Below, one piece after another: positions 12,136 to 22,119 of a DNA stretch of 64,000 nt. Made by a program: the position numbers and the translations under genes. Source of the DNA: Uranotaenia lowii (Eukaryota > Arthropoda > Insecta > Diptera > Culicidae); the NCBI RefSeq assembly GCF_029784155.1, contig NC_073692.1:332711920-332775919 (forward strand). Direction: 5' to 3'. How positions within the stretch are numbered: position 1 is the stretch's first letter; each line of letters opens with the position of its first letter. The notes beneath the pieces were generated by a model. The model was not told the origin of the DNA, searched no databases, and saw only the letters and a program-made list of their open reading frames with translations.

Positions 12136-13434
12136 AGCCCGGTTTACAGTTCTTGTGAACTCGAACTCGAACGTGAACGTGAACTCACCACAGTGAAAAA
12201 ATATTCCGCAGTGAAATGTCAAATCGGTCAAATCTTCAAAATTAGTAAGAGGTTTGTTCAACTGAGGGTAGAAATTGGTTTCGATCGGAAAATGACAGAT
12301 CATTCAACCAATGTTTTGATCGATACTTGTCGAACCAATGCTCAAATTTAAATTCAAATTTCTCAAAAAAAAAACATATTGTTCTTCTTCAAAACATATT
12401 AAGCTTTGAAAACGATTGATTTAATCAAATAATCTCAAATTTCTTATCTTTGAATACAATGAATTTAAATTAAATTTTATGAATTTAAAAACGTATTTAT
12501 CGATCAAGGCGTAACGAGCTTAAGCGATTCGTTTCTTTTGAAAAACTTATTGAAAGGATGTTATGAATATAACTTCTACAAGATAGCCATTTTTTGTTCT
12601 TGATTAAAAATTGACAAACAAAAATTTCAAAATTACTTTTAATTAGTGAAACAATTGAAAAGGTTTTTATTTAATTAAAATGCATCAGTACTCTTTTGTT
12701 TGTTAATTTTTCTGCTTTTCAGTTCTCCTTAAAACACATTATTTTTGAATGATTTCATAAATTTTTATAATTATTTCCATACCTTTTCTGAAACACACAT
12801 TTGAACAAAGCAGAATCTATTTTTTTTATTTCAATGGAATCTGGCCATTCGATGATCTTCATTTACATTTATTCGTTGAGAAGCTCTTCCAACAGGTACA
12901 TTTATTCGTCGAGAAACTCTTCCAACAGGTGCAATAAAATGATGCCCAAGCGGGTTTTAAAGTTTAAAAAAAAAATATCGTATGCGTTTCATTTCAAACT
13001 CGTAGTATTCTAAGCCTTTAATTGCCTTCAAATGTGCTTACAAATTAAAAAACTAATTTTTTATGAAGCAAAAATTTTTCCGTCATCGGTGAAATTTTTT
13101 TCAGAATGCACATTGCCATTCGGACGTGAAAATGAACGCGGAATTTATATTCACCACTCTTGTTCGTTTTCCGTTTTCACGTTCGCTCAGTGCGTTTACA
13201 CTTCGAGCGGAATGTCAGTGAACGCGGAAAAAAAATTCCGCAGTGAAAATCGGGGGAATTGAAATAAAATTAAGATTAAAGGGCTTTGAACAAGGAAATC
13301 AGTTCAAAAATAATCGTTCAACCATTCCGCATCTATTTCACCTAGTTTCGCAGCCATGAAATGCAGCATAGTCGAGTTTTTGAAGAATATAAGTTTTTTT
13401 CATTTTCACGTTCGAAAGAACTGTAAATGCACCT
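12136..13434. mobile_element. TIR element F (TTA target, GTGAACG motif array)
   Basis: Ends share an inverted core TTTACAGTTCTT at 12143-12154 and, reversed, near 13418-13428. Both ends are flanked by TTA (12133-12135 and 13435-13437), as in PIF/Harbinger insertions. Both subterminal regions are dense in ACGTGAAC/GTTCACGT-like words and CAGTGAA (12160-12215, 13110-13255, 13400-13415). No transposase is visible. The middle is AT-rich and contains a 33-bp tandem duplication. Confidence 0.6.
12865..12930. repeat. 33-bp direct tandem duplication
   Basis: Two adjacent 33-bp copies (12865-12897 and 12898-12930) differ at two positions. Each contains CTCTTCCAACAGGT. They lie inside TIR element F. 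Confidence 0.85.
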
Positions 13435-13437
13435 TTA

Positions 13438-15430
13438 TAATAAAAAGTTATTGAAAATCAACTAAATTTATGTAATCATACCCCATTCTCAATTCGTTAC
13501 AATTTTCGTGACCGCTCTCTATTGCGCACAGGTATGTGTTTACAAACTCTCTGCAGCAGCGTGTTCTCTTCACACACACTACTCGACCTTCCTTTTATAC
13601 TTACGTCACGTCATCTCATCTTTTGCGCCAACACGCGATGTGCGAGAAAAGACTGCAGCCGGTCACTGGTGCTGCCTGCATGCTGATCCTGATCGATTGG
13701 TATCGTCATCATGTTGATGTTGGCCTGTTGTTTGGGTTTCTTGAGCTCCCGGCAATTTGTGCAATGAAATTCGAGAGATTTATATAGTTTTTCAACAGTT
13801 CCATTTTTGGGATTTGTTATTTTCGCTCAAACCTATTCAAACATGTCTTCTACGTATAATATTTACTTTTGAAATCAAAGAGAATTTAGCTCCTTTAAAA
13901 AATAAGGGAAAAAATAATTTTTAATCAGCAAAATGTATGGCAAATCCTGGCCAATCAGTAGCATTGGCATCCCTTGATGGTTCCGTTGTTTTGTTTCTCT
14001 CTTTATGCTCACAATTGCCGTCGATGTGTGTGTGTGTAGCTTCATTGAAAGAGAGGATGCGCGTGAGCAATTTCAGAAAAACGAGAAAAAGGACGAAGGG
14101 TAATGGCTGCGTGCTTTGAGCCGCGTGGTGGTTTGGCTACGCTATTAGGTATGTTCAACGAGCATTCGCGTTTATTTTTGAAAAAAAAAAATTAAAGTTT
14201 AGATTAAATTAATCCATTTATATTAAAATGCACAGTAAATGGTTCTTCAATGGTATCGAAAAAGCAGTATCGAAAAGTAATATTTTTTTTTAAACTATTT
14301 TGAAAAGTGTGAAAGTGCTTCAAAAAAACTTCACTTTATTTCGAGAAAACAATTGTTAACAACATTAATGTTTTAACCAAAAATCGAATTTATGGTACTT
14401 AGTCGTTTTTCGAAAAACCAGTTTATTTCTATGGAATATGTTTAAGAATTGGTAGGTAGACTATTTAGGTAAAGCGGGCCATAGACTACACAAATGGCGT
14501 GTGCAAATTCGATGATTCCACGACGATTGTTTGATCTATGCTCGCCCACACACGATACAAACAAATTTCGCGCGAACACAAACGATGGCTGGCGAAAACA
14601 GCAATAGCAACAACAAAAAACCACCTCCAACCCGGCTGGGGCTGAGTAAATGGCCTGAATTTTGTACAATCAGCACCATAACCCATGCCACAGAGGCCGA
14701 TGAGGGTGGTTTGTATACAAAATATTTCGTTCCAGACCGATTTTATTCAAACCGCTTAGTGCTGGACCATTTATTTTTCACTAGAGTGGTTCAAAAATTA
14801 AAATCAAAAATCCCCAAAAAAGAATGAAAATTGAATTATCACTTAAATTAACACCAAGTTTTCATCAAAATCTACAAAAATGGCGAAAATATAGAAAAAA
14901 ATTCAAAATGAAAAAAAATAGTATAAAATGTTTGTCACTTTTATAATTATTCTGTAACCTTTTTAAAGTTTTGTCATTTCTTTTGTTTTTTTTTTATTTT
15001 TATCATTGTTTGCATTTATGCATTTGTGTATTTTTTGTCGTTTTTGTTCAAATCTTAAAAGTTTATTTTCGGCTCATTTGGAATCGATAAAATTTATTAA
15101 ACATTAAATCTTATATACAAAAATGAATCCGTTTTCTTTGTAACACCATCACGTATAAACGGACGGTCGAAATGGTATTCGAGGGTTTTTCGGGTCAGAG
15201 ATGATTTGTGTAAGCCTTGAGAATCTCACTTTTTATGGAAAGGGGGCTCCCATACATCATCAACTTGAAATGGGACACAACTCGAACAATTTTTTGACGA
15301 TTTTCATGAAAATTGATTCACGAGCACGAAGAATTTAAAGACGTGTAGATGAAGTTAAACATTTTCCAAAGATTTATTAAGTAAAAGTTTAAACGAGGTT
15401 TACCGGTCAGCTAGTATAATAGAAAGCTTG
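13438..15430. other. Intergenic stretch with no recognised gene
   Basis: Between element F and element E. Short open frames (for example 13508-13787, 14531-14827) have no recognisable domain and overlap frames on both strands. The end at 15380-15415 (TACCGGTCAGCTAGT) recalls a Helitron-type CTAG 3' terminus, but no 5' end was found. Confidence 0.5.
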
Positions 15431-15432
15431 TA

Positions 15433-16533
15433 CACACTAAGATTGCATTTGTTCCGCTCGGGACCATGATTCCCCGAACCACAGGGATATTGCTAAATTT
15501 TCACGAAACTCGTACAAGAACCCACTCGAATTTCGTGATACTTCATTTCTCCTGAAATTAAGGATGACATTCCTACGAGTGCACAGGAACTCGAATTGAC
15601 TCCGTGAATTCAGAACAGTGTGCTCCTGAATCGCGGTAGACACATTTCTTGTCAAATTTTCTTTCTCTTGCTCTCCTGTAATAAGAAAATTCAACAAGAT
15701 TTCTTTCTCTTTCTCACCGTTGCTTAAACTAAAGAGTTCAGTTTGCCCGCGAAATAGTTAAGTTTGCCGCTAGTTTCTTGCAGTTACTGTTCGTGTTAAA
15801 TATTTGAAATATTTTAATGTTGTTTTAATTTTGTTTAAACCGTGAGTTAAGACAAACCCAACGGGACCCACGTAAAGCGCTGCCGGTTCCGTCGGTCGTG
15901 TCGAGTGCATCATCCGGATGAGAATCGGTAGGTTGCATTGGTTGCATTTTGATAGCTGAAGGCTCATACTAATGATTAACGAAATTGTGTCCCGCAGATA
16001 ATTGCTTTGGCTAAACGTTCGATTTACCGATCAGCCGCCCTGAGGTTTTAGCAGAATGTCTAAGCAGCACATCTTTGCGGAATCACCAACGACCTCCTGA
16101 CTGAATCCTTTTGATCCGATTGAACAATTTCTTCTGCAAAATGGGCCAGGAAAAAGGTTTTCTAGTCGAGTGCATCGATTTTGTAAGTATACAATTGTGT
16201 TGTGTGGTAAACCGAAAGTGTGACAATAAATCAATTTATGTGAGAATAAGTAAAACATTGTTTTTATTCATTAACTAGAAACATCTTAAATTGGGATTGA
16301 ATACTAAAGGGAACCTGGGAAAAAATCAGAATTCTCTGAAAATCATAGTAGGAAATCGTCTCGAGCTTACAGGAAGTTTTAAAAAACTACAGGAGGAAAC
16401 TCTTTCGAACCTACAGGACAATTTGACAGTTTTTTTCCTGAGCGATTTTGCTGTCCTGAAATCGTCCTGTAATTTCAGCTGTTGAAAATACAGGACGAAA
16501 TCGTTCCGACCACAGGAGAAAAGATTAAGTGTG
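15433..16533. mobile_element. TIR element E (TA target, TCCTG motif array)
   Basis: 1101 bp flanked by TA on both sides (15431-15432 and 16534-16535). Ends begin CACACTAAGATT on the left and, reversed, CACACTTAATCTT on the right. The outer 250 bp on each side carry at least a dozen TCCTG/CAGGA words in both orientations, often as TACAGGA. No transposase was recognised, so it is a non-autonomous element of Tc1/mariner-like target preference. Confidence 0.65.
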
Positions 16534-16942
16534 TAGCTTCTCAAGTAGCGCGTTCAAATATTTTTTTTATAAAACCCGCTTCGGATTGGCATTATCTTGT
16601 TCTGAAATTTGTTATTTGATCGCGAGGTAATAATATTATATTTTTATTACGTTGATAATTTAAGATCAGTATTTTTTTCGAAAGAAATCATCTTTGTATT
16701 CCACCGTCCTTTTGATTGTTGTTTGATTTTTTTTTGTACACTCATCCGAAAAAGAAACGTTAAATTCACCTTGATTTTCACGTAGGCGCTCATTACGTGA
16801 ATTTTGGCTTGACTTACGTGAATCACTTATAGAAGCTAATACTAATTCATTTGATGCGTACGTGAAATTCACATACCCGTTCGCTGTCAAAACAAAGACA
16901 CATTCGAATTACGTGAAAATCCAGTGATCCACCGAGTACAAA

Positions 16943-17635
16943 CCCGCTAACTTTCAGCTACTCAGTTCAGAGTGACGGCTACTCAGTTGTCGCCAAAACC
17001 GCACCTACTCAGTTCTGACTAAACGGCTTTTACTCAGAACTGACTAAGAGCCCTTTTCGTGACAACTGAGCCATGGTTACTCAGAATGCGCGAATAATTC
17101 TGGAGCGGTTTTGGCCGCTTTTTCCATGCTAGAATAGTTGAAACCTATATTATTTTTTAGACGAATGATGGATTTGTTGATTTGATGAATAACAAAAGTC
17201 CAAATGTTGTGTCTATTGAAAAAAATTGAAATTTTTTTTCTCCCGTCGGGTTTTGTCTCCCGGGCCGGATCCATTATGCCGTAAAAGATTTAGTTATGGC
17301 AAGTGTATTTGGATCCCCTTCGTCACAGAACCCCGTAATAAAAATAATATCGGATTAATAGCTAGAAATTACCTTTAAAATGAATATTCACCATGTAAAT
17401 TTTCTAGTTTCTGCTGCACGAAAACAACGAAGTCCGACGCCTCGCACAAACTGATCATCATTTACTCAGTTGTCACCTTCAAGCACTCGAGTTCTCTGAG
17501 TGCCGAATTTTCTGACGTCTGAGTAAATTTTCCGCTGTTATTTGAGTTCATTAAGATCTGCCGTCGGCTGCTTCATACATGTGGCGACGTCTGAGTAAAA
17601 GGTAGCCGGGCTCTGAGTATTTCAAATTTAGCGAG
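16943..17635. mobile_element. TIR element H inserted in element A (ACTCAG motif array)
   Basis: 693-bp segment absent from copy 2 of the host element, so its borders are set by comparison. TIRs are CCCGCTAACTTTCAG on the left and, reversed, CTCGCTAAATTTGAA on the right, with an AA duplication (16941-16942 and 17636-17637). It holds about ten ACTCAG/CTGAGT words clustered at both ends. No transposase was recognised. Confidence 0.78.
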
Positions 17636-17689
17636 AAGGGATTTGGTGCATTCTATGTGATGTTCACGTAGCTCTGAATAACTTTTTCA

Positions 17690-17911
17690 CGTAAAATCTA
17701 TGTGAAAGAATACAGTATTCACTATGGCGCGGATCCAACAGCTTGTGCCATTAGAAAGAGAATTTTAGGTGACGGAGAAGCTGATTACACGTGAGTAGTA
17801 AATATTTCATTGTATAACTATTCGTTATTTAAATATTCTGCAATTTTATTTTACAGAATTTGGAATTGGGAGGACGGACGGACAGATTTACTATGGAGGC
17901 AAATCAATTAA
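17690..17911 (+). pseudogene. Spliceable two-exon coding fragment carried by element A
   Basis: Open frame through SIHYGADPTACAIRKRILGD to GEADYT, then donor GTGAGT at 17791 and acceptor TTTTACAG ending at 17856 (66-bp intron). The frame continues as IWNWEDGRTDLLWRQIN and stops at 17909-17911. Joining gives one in-frame product without stops. The same fragment, intron included, is in copy 2 on the minus strand (about 20290-20510). I do not recognise the protein. Its start is unclear, and it may be a captured host exon pair or the remains of an element-encoded protein. Confidence 0.4.
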
Positions 17912-18436
17912 CAATTTCACGAGGATTTTATTTTTCTATATGTTCAATAATAAGTGAAGTTCTAGTAATGTAAAAAATAATAAGTGAAGTGTAAATTCTA
18001 AAGTGAAAATGAAAAGTGTATCGTGTATTGGAATTAATAAAATGTACTGCAAAATCAGCACGTTTTTATTTATAAGATCCGAAAAAATTACTATACGTTC
18101 ATATTTCCATGAAATCTACGTGAATCGCATGTGGCAGAACGAATCCTTTTCCACATTCGATCTACGTTTCTTTCACACACAACTCATATGAAAATAACGT
18201 GAAATCTGCTTGCTGTGCGAGTTCTGTTTGCTACCTGAAATTCTCGTAGATTTCACGTGATTTTCATGGTGGCAAAAATCTATGTACATTGTCACGTAGC
18301 TTTCATGTGAAAAGTTTTTTTGGTGTACGGGATTTTCCGGATTTTCATCGATGAGGATTCTCATCCCTAAAATTGTTTTTGGATGTGTGTGTTTCATGTT
18401 TTGAATCATCATCATGATTACCATGATGACGGAAAA

Positions 18437-19838
18437 CCACAGACTAATACAGACATGACTCTCCATAGAAAATTCTATCCAATTTTTCGCAAAAGTGATT
18501 CCAAGTGATTTTACTGCCATCTTGTGTCGACATTGCCCCTAATGTTTGAAAAACTCAAAAATTGTCTAAGTAGTCTTGGAAAATATCGTCTAGCCAAAAT
18601 AAAACAAACAAAAACTGGCGGGTAAAAATAGTTTTCATATCAAAATTGAAAATCTTTTCATGGTCGTCGCCGATTACTAAATACAGGCAGTGGACTCATT
18701 TCGTAATTGCGGAACATCTTCCGGAAGTGCAAAGCAAAGAGAGACATGAAGGAAGTTAAAAATTGTAAATATTTTACATTTCCCTTGCACGAAATTTGTT
18801 TTTTTTGCAGGACGATGACTCCTGTCGGAGCGGATTGTATGCTTAGCGATGACGCACGCCTGGATGGGATGAAAAAGCGCGGTACCCAACACTCACGACT
18901 TGTCGAATCTATCTTTTTCGCTTGGATGGGCTGTATTCTGATTTCGAATATCAACGGTTAGTGACGACAACGAAGCCAAACCCAACCGAAAGCTGATCAG
19001 AAAACCCAACAAAATATTAAAAAAAATCCGTTTACTAATAATAGAGTATATTATTTGAAACATATTTGTTCTCCTTTAAAATATGAGGAAAAAGTTATTG
19101 GTTTCCGGATCCAGTTGTTTTATTTACAAACCATTCTTCACTTGAAATTAATTTTTACACTATAACACTACACTATTCTTGGGGACCATTCCTCATCGTC
19201 GGGCCACAGTTTTCAATGTTCTTGGGGATCCTTCTCGGAGTAATTTCTTCCCACGTCGAGCTTCAAAATGTTCAGGCTGGCTACGGAAACAGCTTCTGGG
19301 TATCGGACGGCAACAGGTGTTGCTACTGCAAAGTCAACATCCACTTGCTCGTGAAAATAACATGTTAGCGGTTCAAATCAGTCCCACCGCCTCACTAGGC
19401 TAACGGAAGTAATCGTACTCCACCAGTAGTTTTCCTAATCCGATGGAGGCCTTCATTCTCCTGGCATCGCTTAGAGTCAACTGCTATGCTCTGGAATATA
19501 ATTATAATTAATGTTGATTTGCTTTCGATTACAAGGGCCAAAACAACTAACCTTCTTTACTGTTATAGTCGGTTTTTTGGAGGCGGCCGACTTTCTTTCG
19601 CTGTTCCACTTGTTTTTTGCTACCGCTAATATTCCCATTTTTTTTTCTCTCGAACCAACAAACATAAACAATTGTATCATGGCAACTTGAATTCCAACTT
19701 CAGAATTTGAACAAAATAAAATCGCCAGCTTCGATAGTGTCAGTAAATTTTTTGTGATCGACGCGCCTCTGGTGCCGACATTGCCCATAAAAATAGCTAA
19801 AAACTGAAAAAGAGTGTCCAGTCTGTATTAGTCTGTGG
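18437..19838. mobile_element. TIR element C (5-bp GAAAA target duplication)
   Basis: Inverted ends CCACAGACTAATACAGAC at 18437-18454 and 19821-19838, flanked by GAAAA on both sides (18432-18436 and 19839-19843). A second shared block, TGTCGACATTGCC or TGCCGACATTGCC, lies about 85 and 60 bp inside the ends. The 1.4 kb interior has only short open frames. No transposase was recognised, so the superfamily is undetermined. Confidence 0.68.
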
Positions 19839-19852
19839 GAAAACTGTTGTTA

Positions 19853-21315
19853 GGCTGATGTCATGCTGAAACAACTACACCGAAAAAACTTTTCACATGA
19901 AAGCTACGTGAAAATGTACATAGATTTTTGCCACCATGAAAATCACGTGAAATCTACGAGAATTTCAGGTAGCAAACAGAACTCGCACAGCAAGCAGATT
20001 TCACGTTATTTTCATATGAGTTGTGTGTGAAAGAAACGTAGATCGAATGTGGAAAAGGATTCGTTCTGCCACATGCGATTCACGTAGATTTCATGGAAAT
20101 ATGAACGTATAGTAATTTTTTCGGATCTTATAAATAAAAACGTGCTGATTTTGCAGTACATTTTATTAATTCCAATACACGATACACTTTTCATTTTCAC
20201 TTTAGAATTTACACTTCACTTATTATTTTTTACATTACTAGAACTTCACTTATTATTGAACATATAGAAAAATAAAATCCTCGTGAAATTGTTAATTGAT
20301 TTGCCTCCATAGTAAATCTGTCCGTCCGTCCTCCCAATTCCAAATTCTGTAAAATAAAATTGCAGAATATTTAAATAACGAATAGTTATACAATGAAATA
20401 TTTACTACTCACGTGTAATCAGCTTCTCCGTCACCTAAAATTCTCTTTCTAATGGCACAAGCTGTTGGATCCGCGCCATAGTGAATACTGTATTCTTTCA
20501 CATAGATTTTACGTGAAAAAGTTATTCAGAGCTACGTGAACATCACATAGAATGCACCAAAATCCCTTTGTACTCGGTGGATCACTGGATTTTCACGTAA
20601 TTCGAATGTGTCTTTGTTTTGACAGCGAACGGGTATGTGAATTTCACGTACGCATCAAATGAATTAGTATTAGCTTCTATAAGTGATTCACGTAAGTCAA
20701 GCCAAAATTCACGTAATGAGCGCCTACGTGAAAATCAAGGTGAATTTAACGTTTCTTTTTCGGATGAGTGTAGCAACGCAACGCAACGCAACGTTCCAAT
20801 AAGATTGCGTTGCATTGCATTGGTATGTCATGCTGGCGCGACCTGTCACTTTGAAATTCCCTACAAATCATCACTTCTCTACATCTGATAATGCTTTGAA
20901 TCGTCTCCTTTCTTTCCGGAGCCATCAAAAACTCATCAAATCACGACCCGGATTGCAAGAATGCCGAAATTTGAACCGACAAAATTCCTTGTTTTTTTGC
21001 CGGAACTAAGAATTTATGAAAATTTTCTCGCCGATTAAGATAGTTTTTTGTTTATTATCACAAGTTCGGACAGATTTTCGTACTATTGTGCGTAAAACCC
21101 GGAATCACTGCTTCAAATCGAGAAAAAACAATGTTCCTATTGGATTTCCTACTAGTCGCGCTACTAAACACATTGGCATCAGATTGGTCGCGCTACTCAA
21201 AGCAACCAGTATGACAGGTCTGCGCGATTTCCATGGAGATCAAATGAGAGCTGGTTAGTCGTGTGAACGTTGCGTTGTAGGTCGCGTTGCTAGTTGCTTC
21301 AGCATGACATCAGCC
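19853..21315. mobile_element. PIF/Harbinger-like TIR element D (TTA target), interrupted by copy 2 of element A
   Basis: TIRs start GGCTGATGTCATGCTGAA at 19853 and, reversed, at 21315, flanked by TTA (19850-19852 and 21316-21318). A TWA target and GG start fit the PIF/Harbinger superfamily. The left TIR is split by the 893-bp element at 19878-20770. The right TIR reads through the same point as GCAACTAGCAACGC, giving an internal empty site. Subterminal CAACGCAACG repeats occur at both ends. No transposase is present. Confidence 0.76.
19878..20770. mobile_element. TIR element A, copy 2, inverted relative to copy 1
   Basis: 893 bp flanked by TA (19876-19877 and 20771-20772) inside the left TIR of element D. 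It is near-identical to copy 1 in reverse orientation, including the spliceable fragment (66-bp intron at 20347-20412 on the minus strand) and all ACGTGAA words. High identity implies recent spread. The two copies could pair as a long hairpin if transcribed together. Confidence 0.85.
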
Positions 21316-21318
21316 TTA

Positions 21319-22119
21319 GTGTATGTGCAATATAGCAGTCGATGATTGCAATGATTGCCCATTGCCCAGTTGCCATCAGCACGAGAAGAGAGAAAGCTTG
21401 ATCAGTAATTCAGTTCCATCTTCGATTCGATCCCATACCGTCATCAGCGGCCATTCCGTCTGCTGCTGGGATTTTATTTTGCGTATGTCCAGTTAGCGGT
21501 AGTGTATAATTTTGATTTGATTGAAATTTGTAGGTGCTTCGTTTTTGTGTATTTCGGAATTGTCGCCTAAAATACTTCGTTTGTAGGTACCTTGCAGGGC
21601 GGTCTGTTCGGAGGGACACGGTCGAGTGAATTTCGCATTCGCGCTTCCTGAAATATCCCATCTCGCAGAGTACCAGGAAATTGTGTATACGCACGAAAAC
21701 GGTCCGAAAGTTACGTTGATTGAGGGAAATTATTGATAATAGCTTTCTTTTCTTTTAAATGTAGTTCAGAGGCTTTTCCGGAAAACCAAATGATTGAATA
21801 ATTAATACCTACCTATAAAATCAGTCAGAATGTGTTTGTAATAAGTGCATGTGGATTTTTATTCCTGTTTTACGTTAGAGAAGAAAAAGTGAAGTGTCCA
21901 GTTCGAAAAAATATCAAAATAATAGTAATTGTTGTAAAGTAATAATCGCGGGGAAAGTTTGATGGTTCTTCAGTAGAACAACAAAGGCGTTTTAAAGGTT
22001 AGAATGTTTTTGCGTTTCCTTTTTGTTCTGTAAAGCAATGTTTTTATCTTCCACAGAGAAGGACCTTGCATGTCATAAAGAAAGACACAGTTGAAAGAAG
22101 AGACGAAGGGAGGAACAAA
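21319..22119 (+). promoter_or_regulatory. Upstream region and 5' UTR of Rca1
   Basis: The GC-richer patch 21410-21690 between the transposon stack and the Rca1 ATG probably holds the promoter. Initiator-like TCAGT words occur near 21403-21414. A mini-intron is plausible: donor AAAG/GTTAGA at 21998, acceptor CTTCCACAG ending at 22056. The 5' UTR would then resume at 22057 and run to the ATG at 22120. The transcription start is not determined. Confidence 0.4.

Larger units (their letters stand above)
16739..18325. mobile_element. TIR element A (TA target, ACGTGAA motif array), copy 1
   Basis: Flanked by TA (16737-16738 and 18326-18327). Ends are CACTCATCCGAAAAAG and, reversed, CACCAAAAAAACTTTTC. 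It is nearly identical to copy 2 at 19878-20770 in the opposite orientation, apart from the 693-bp insertion at 16943-17635. Without that insertion it is 894 bp against 893 bp. ACGTGAA/TTCACGT recurs many times in both orientations. It encloses a small spliceable coding fragment (17690-17911). Confidence 0.82.

Noticed and set aside
15380..15416. Helitron 3' end (CAGCTAGT)
   Set aside because: The CTAG-type ending is suggestive but there is no convincing hairpin and no 5' TC end was found.
18003..18191. 62-codon frame identical to one at 20012-20200 on the other strand
   Set aside because: Identity follows from the two recent copies of element A and is not evidence of selection; no domain was recognised.
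18658..18954. Minus-strand frame in element C with a weak THAP-like look (CWVP, LHFRKMF)
   Set aside because: The cysteine and histidine spacing does not fit a THAP zinc finger and no continuation into a transposase was seen.
22066..22119. Upstream extension of the Rca1 frame
   Set aside because: It has no ATG (begins at TTG) and crosses a likely splice acceptor at 22056. The ATG at 22120 has good context.
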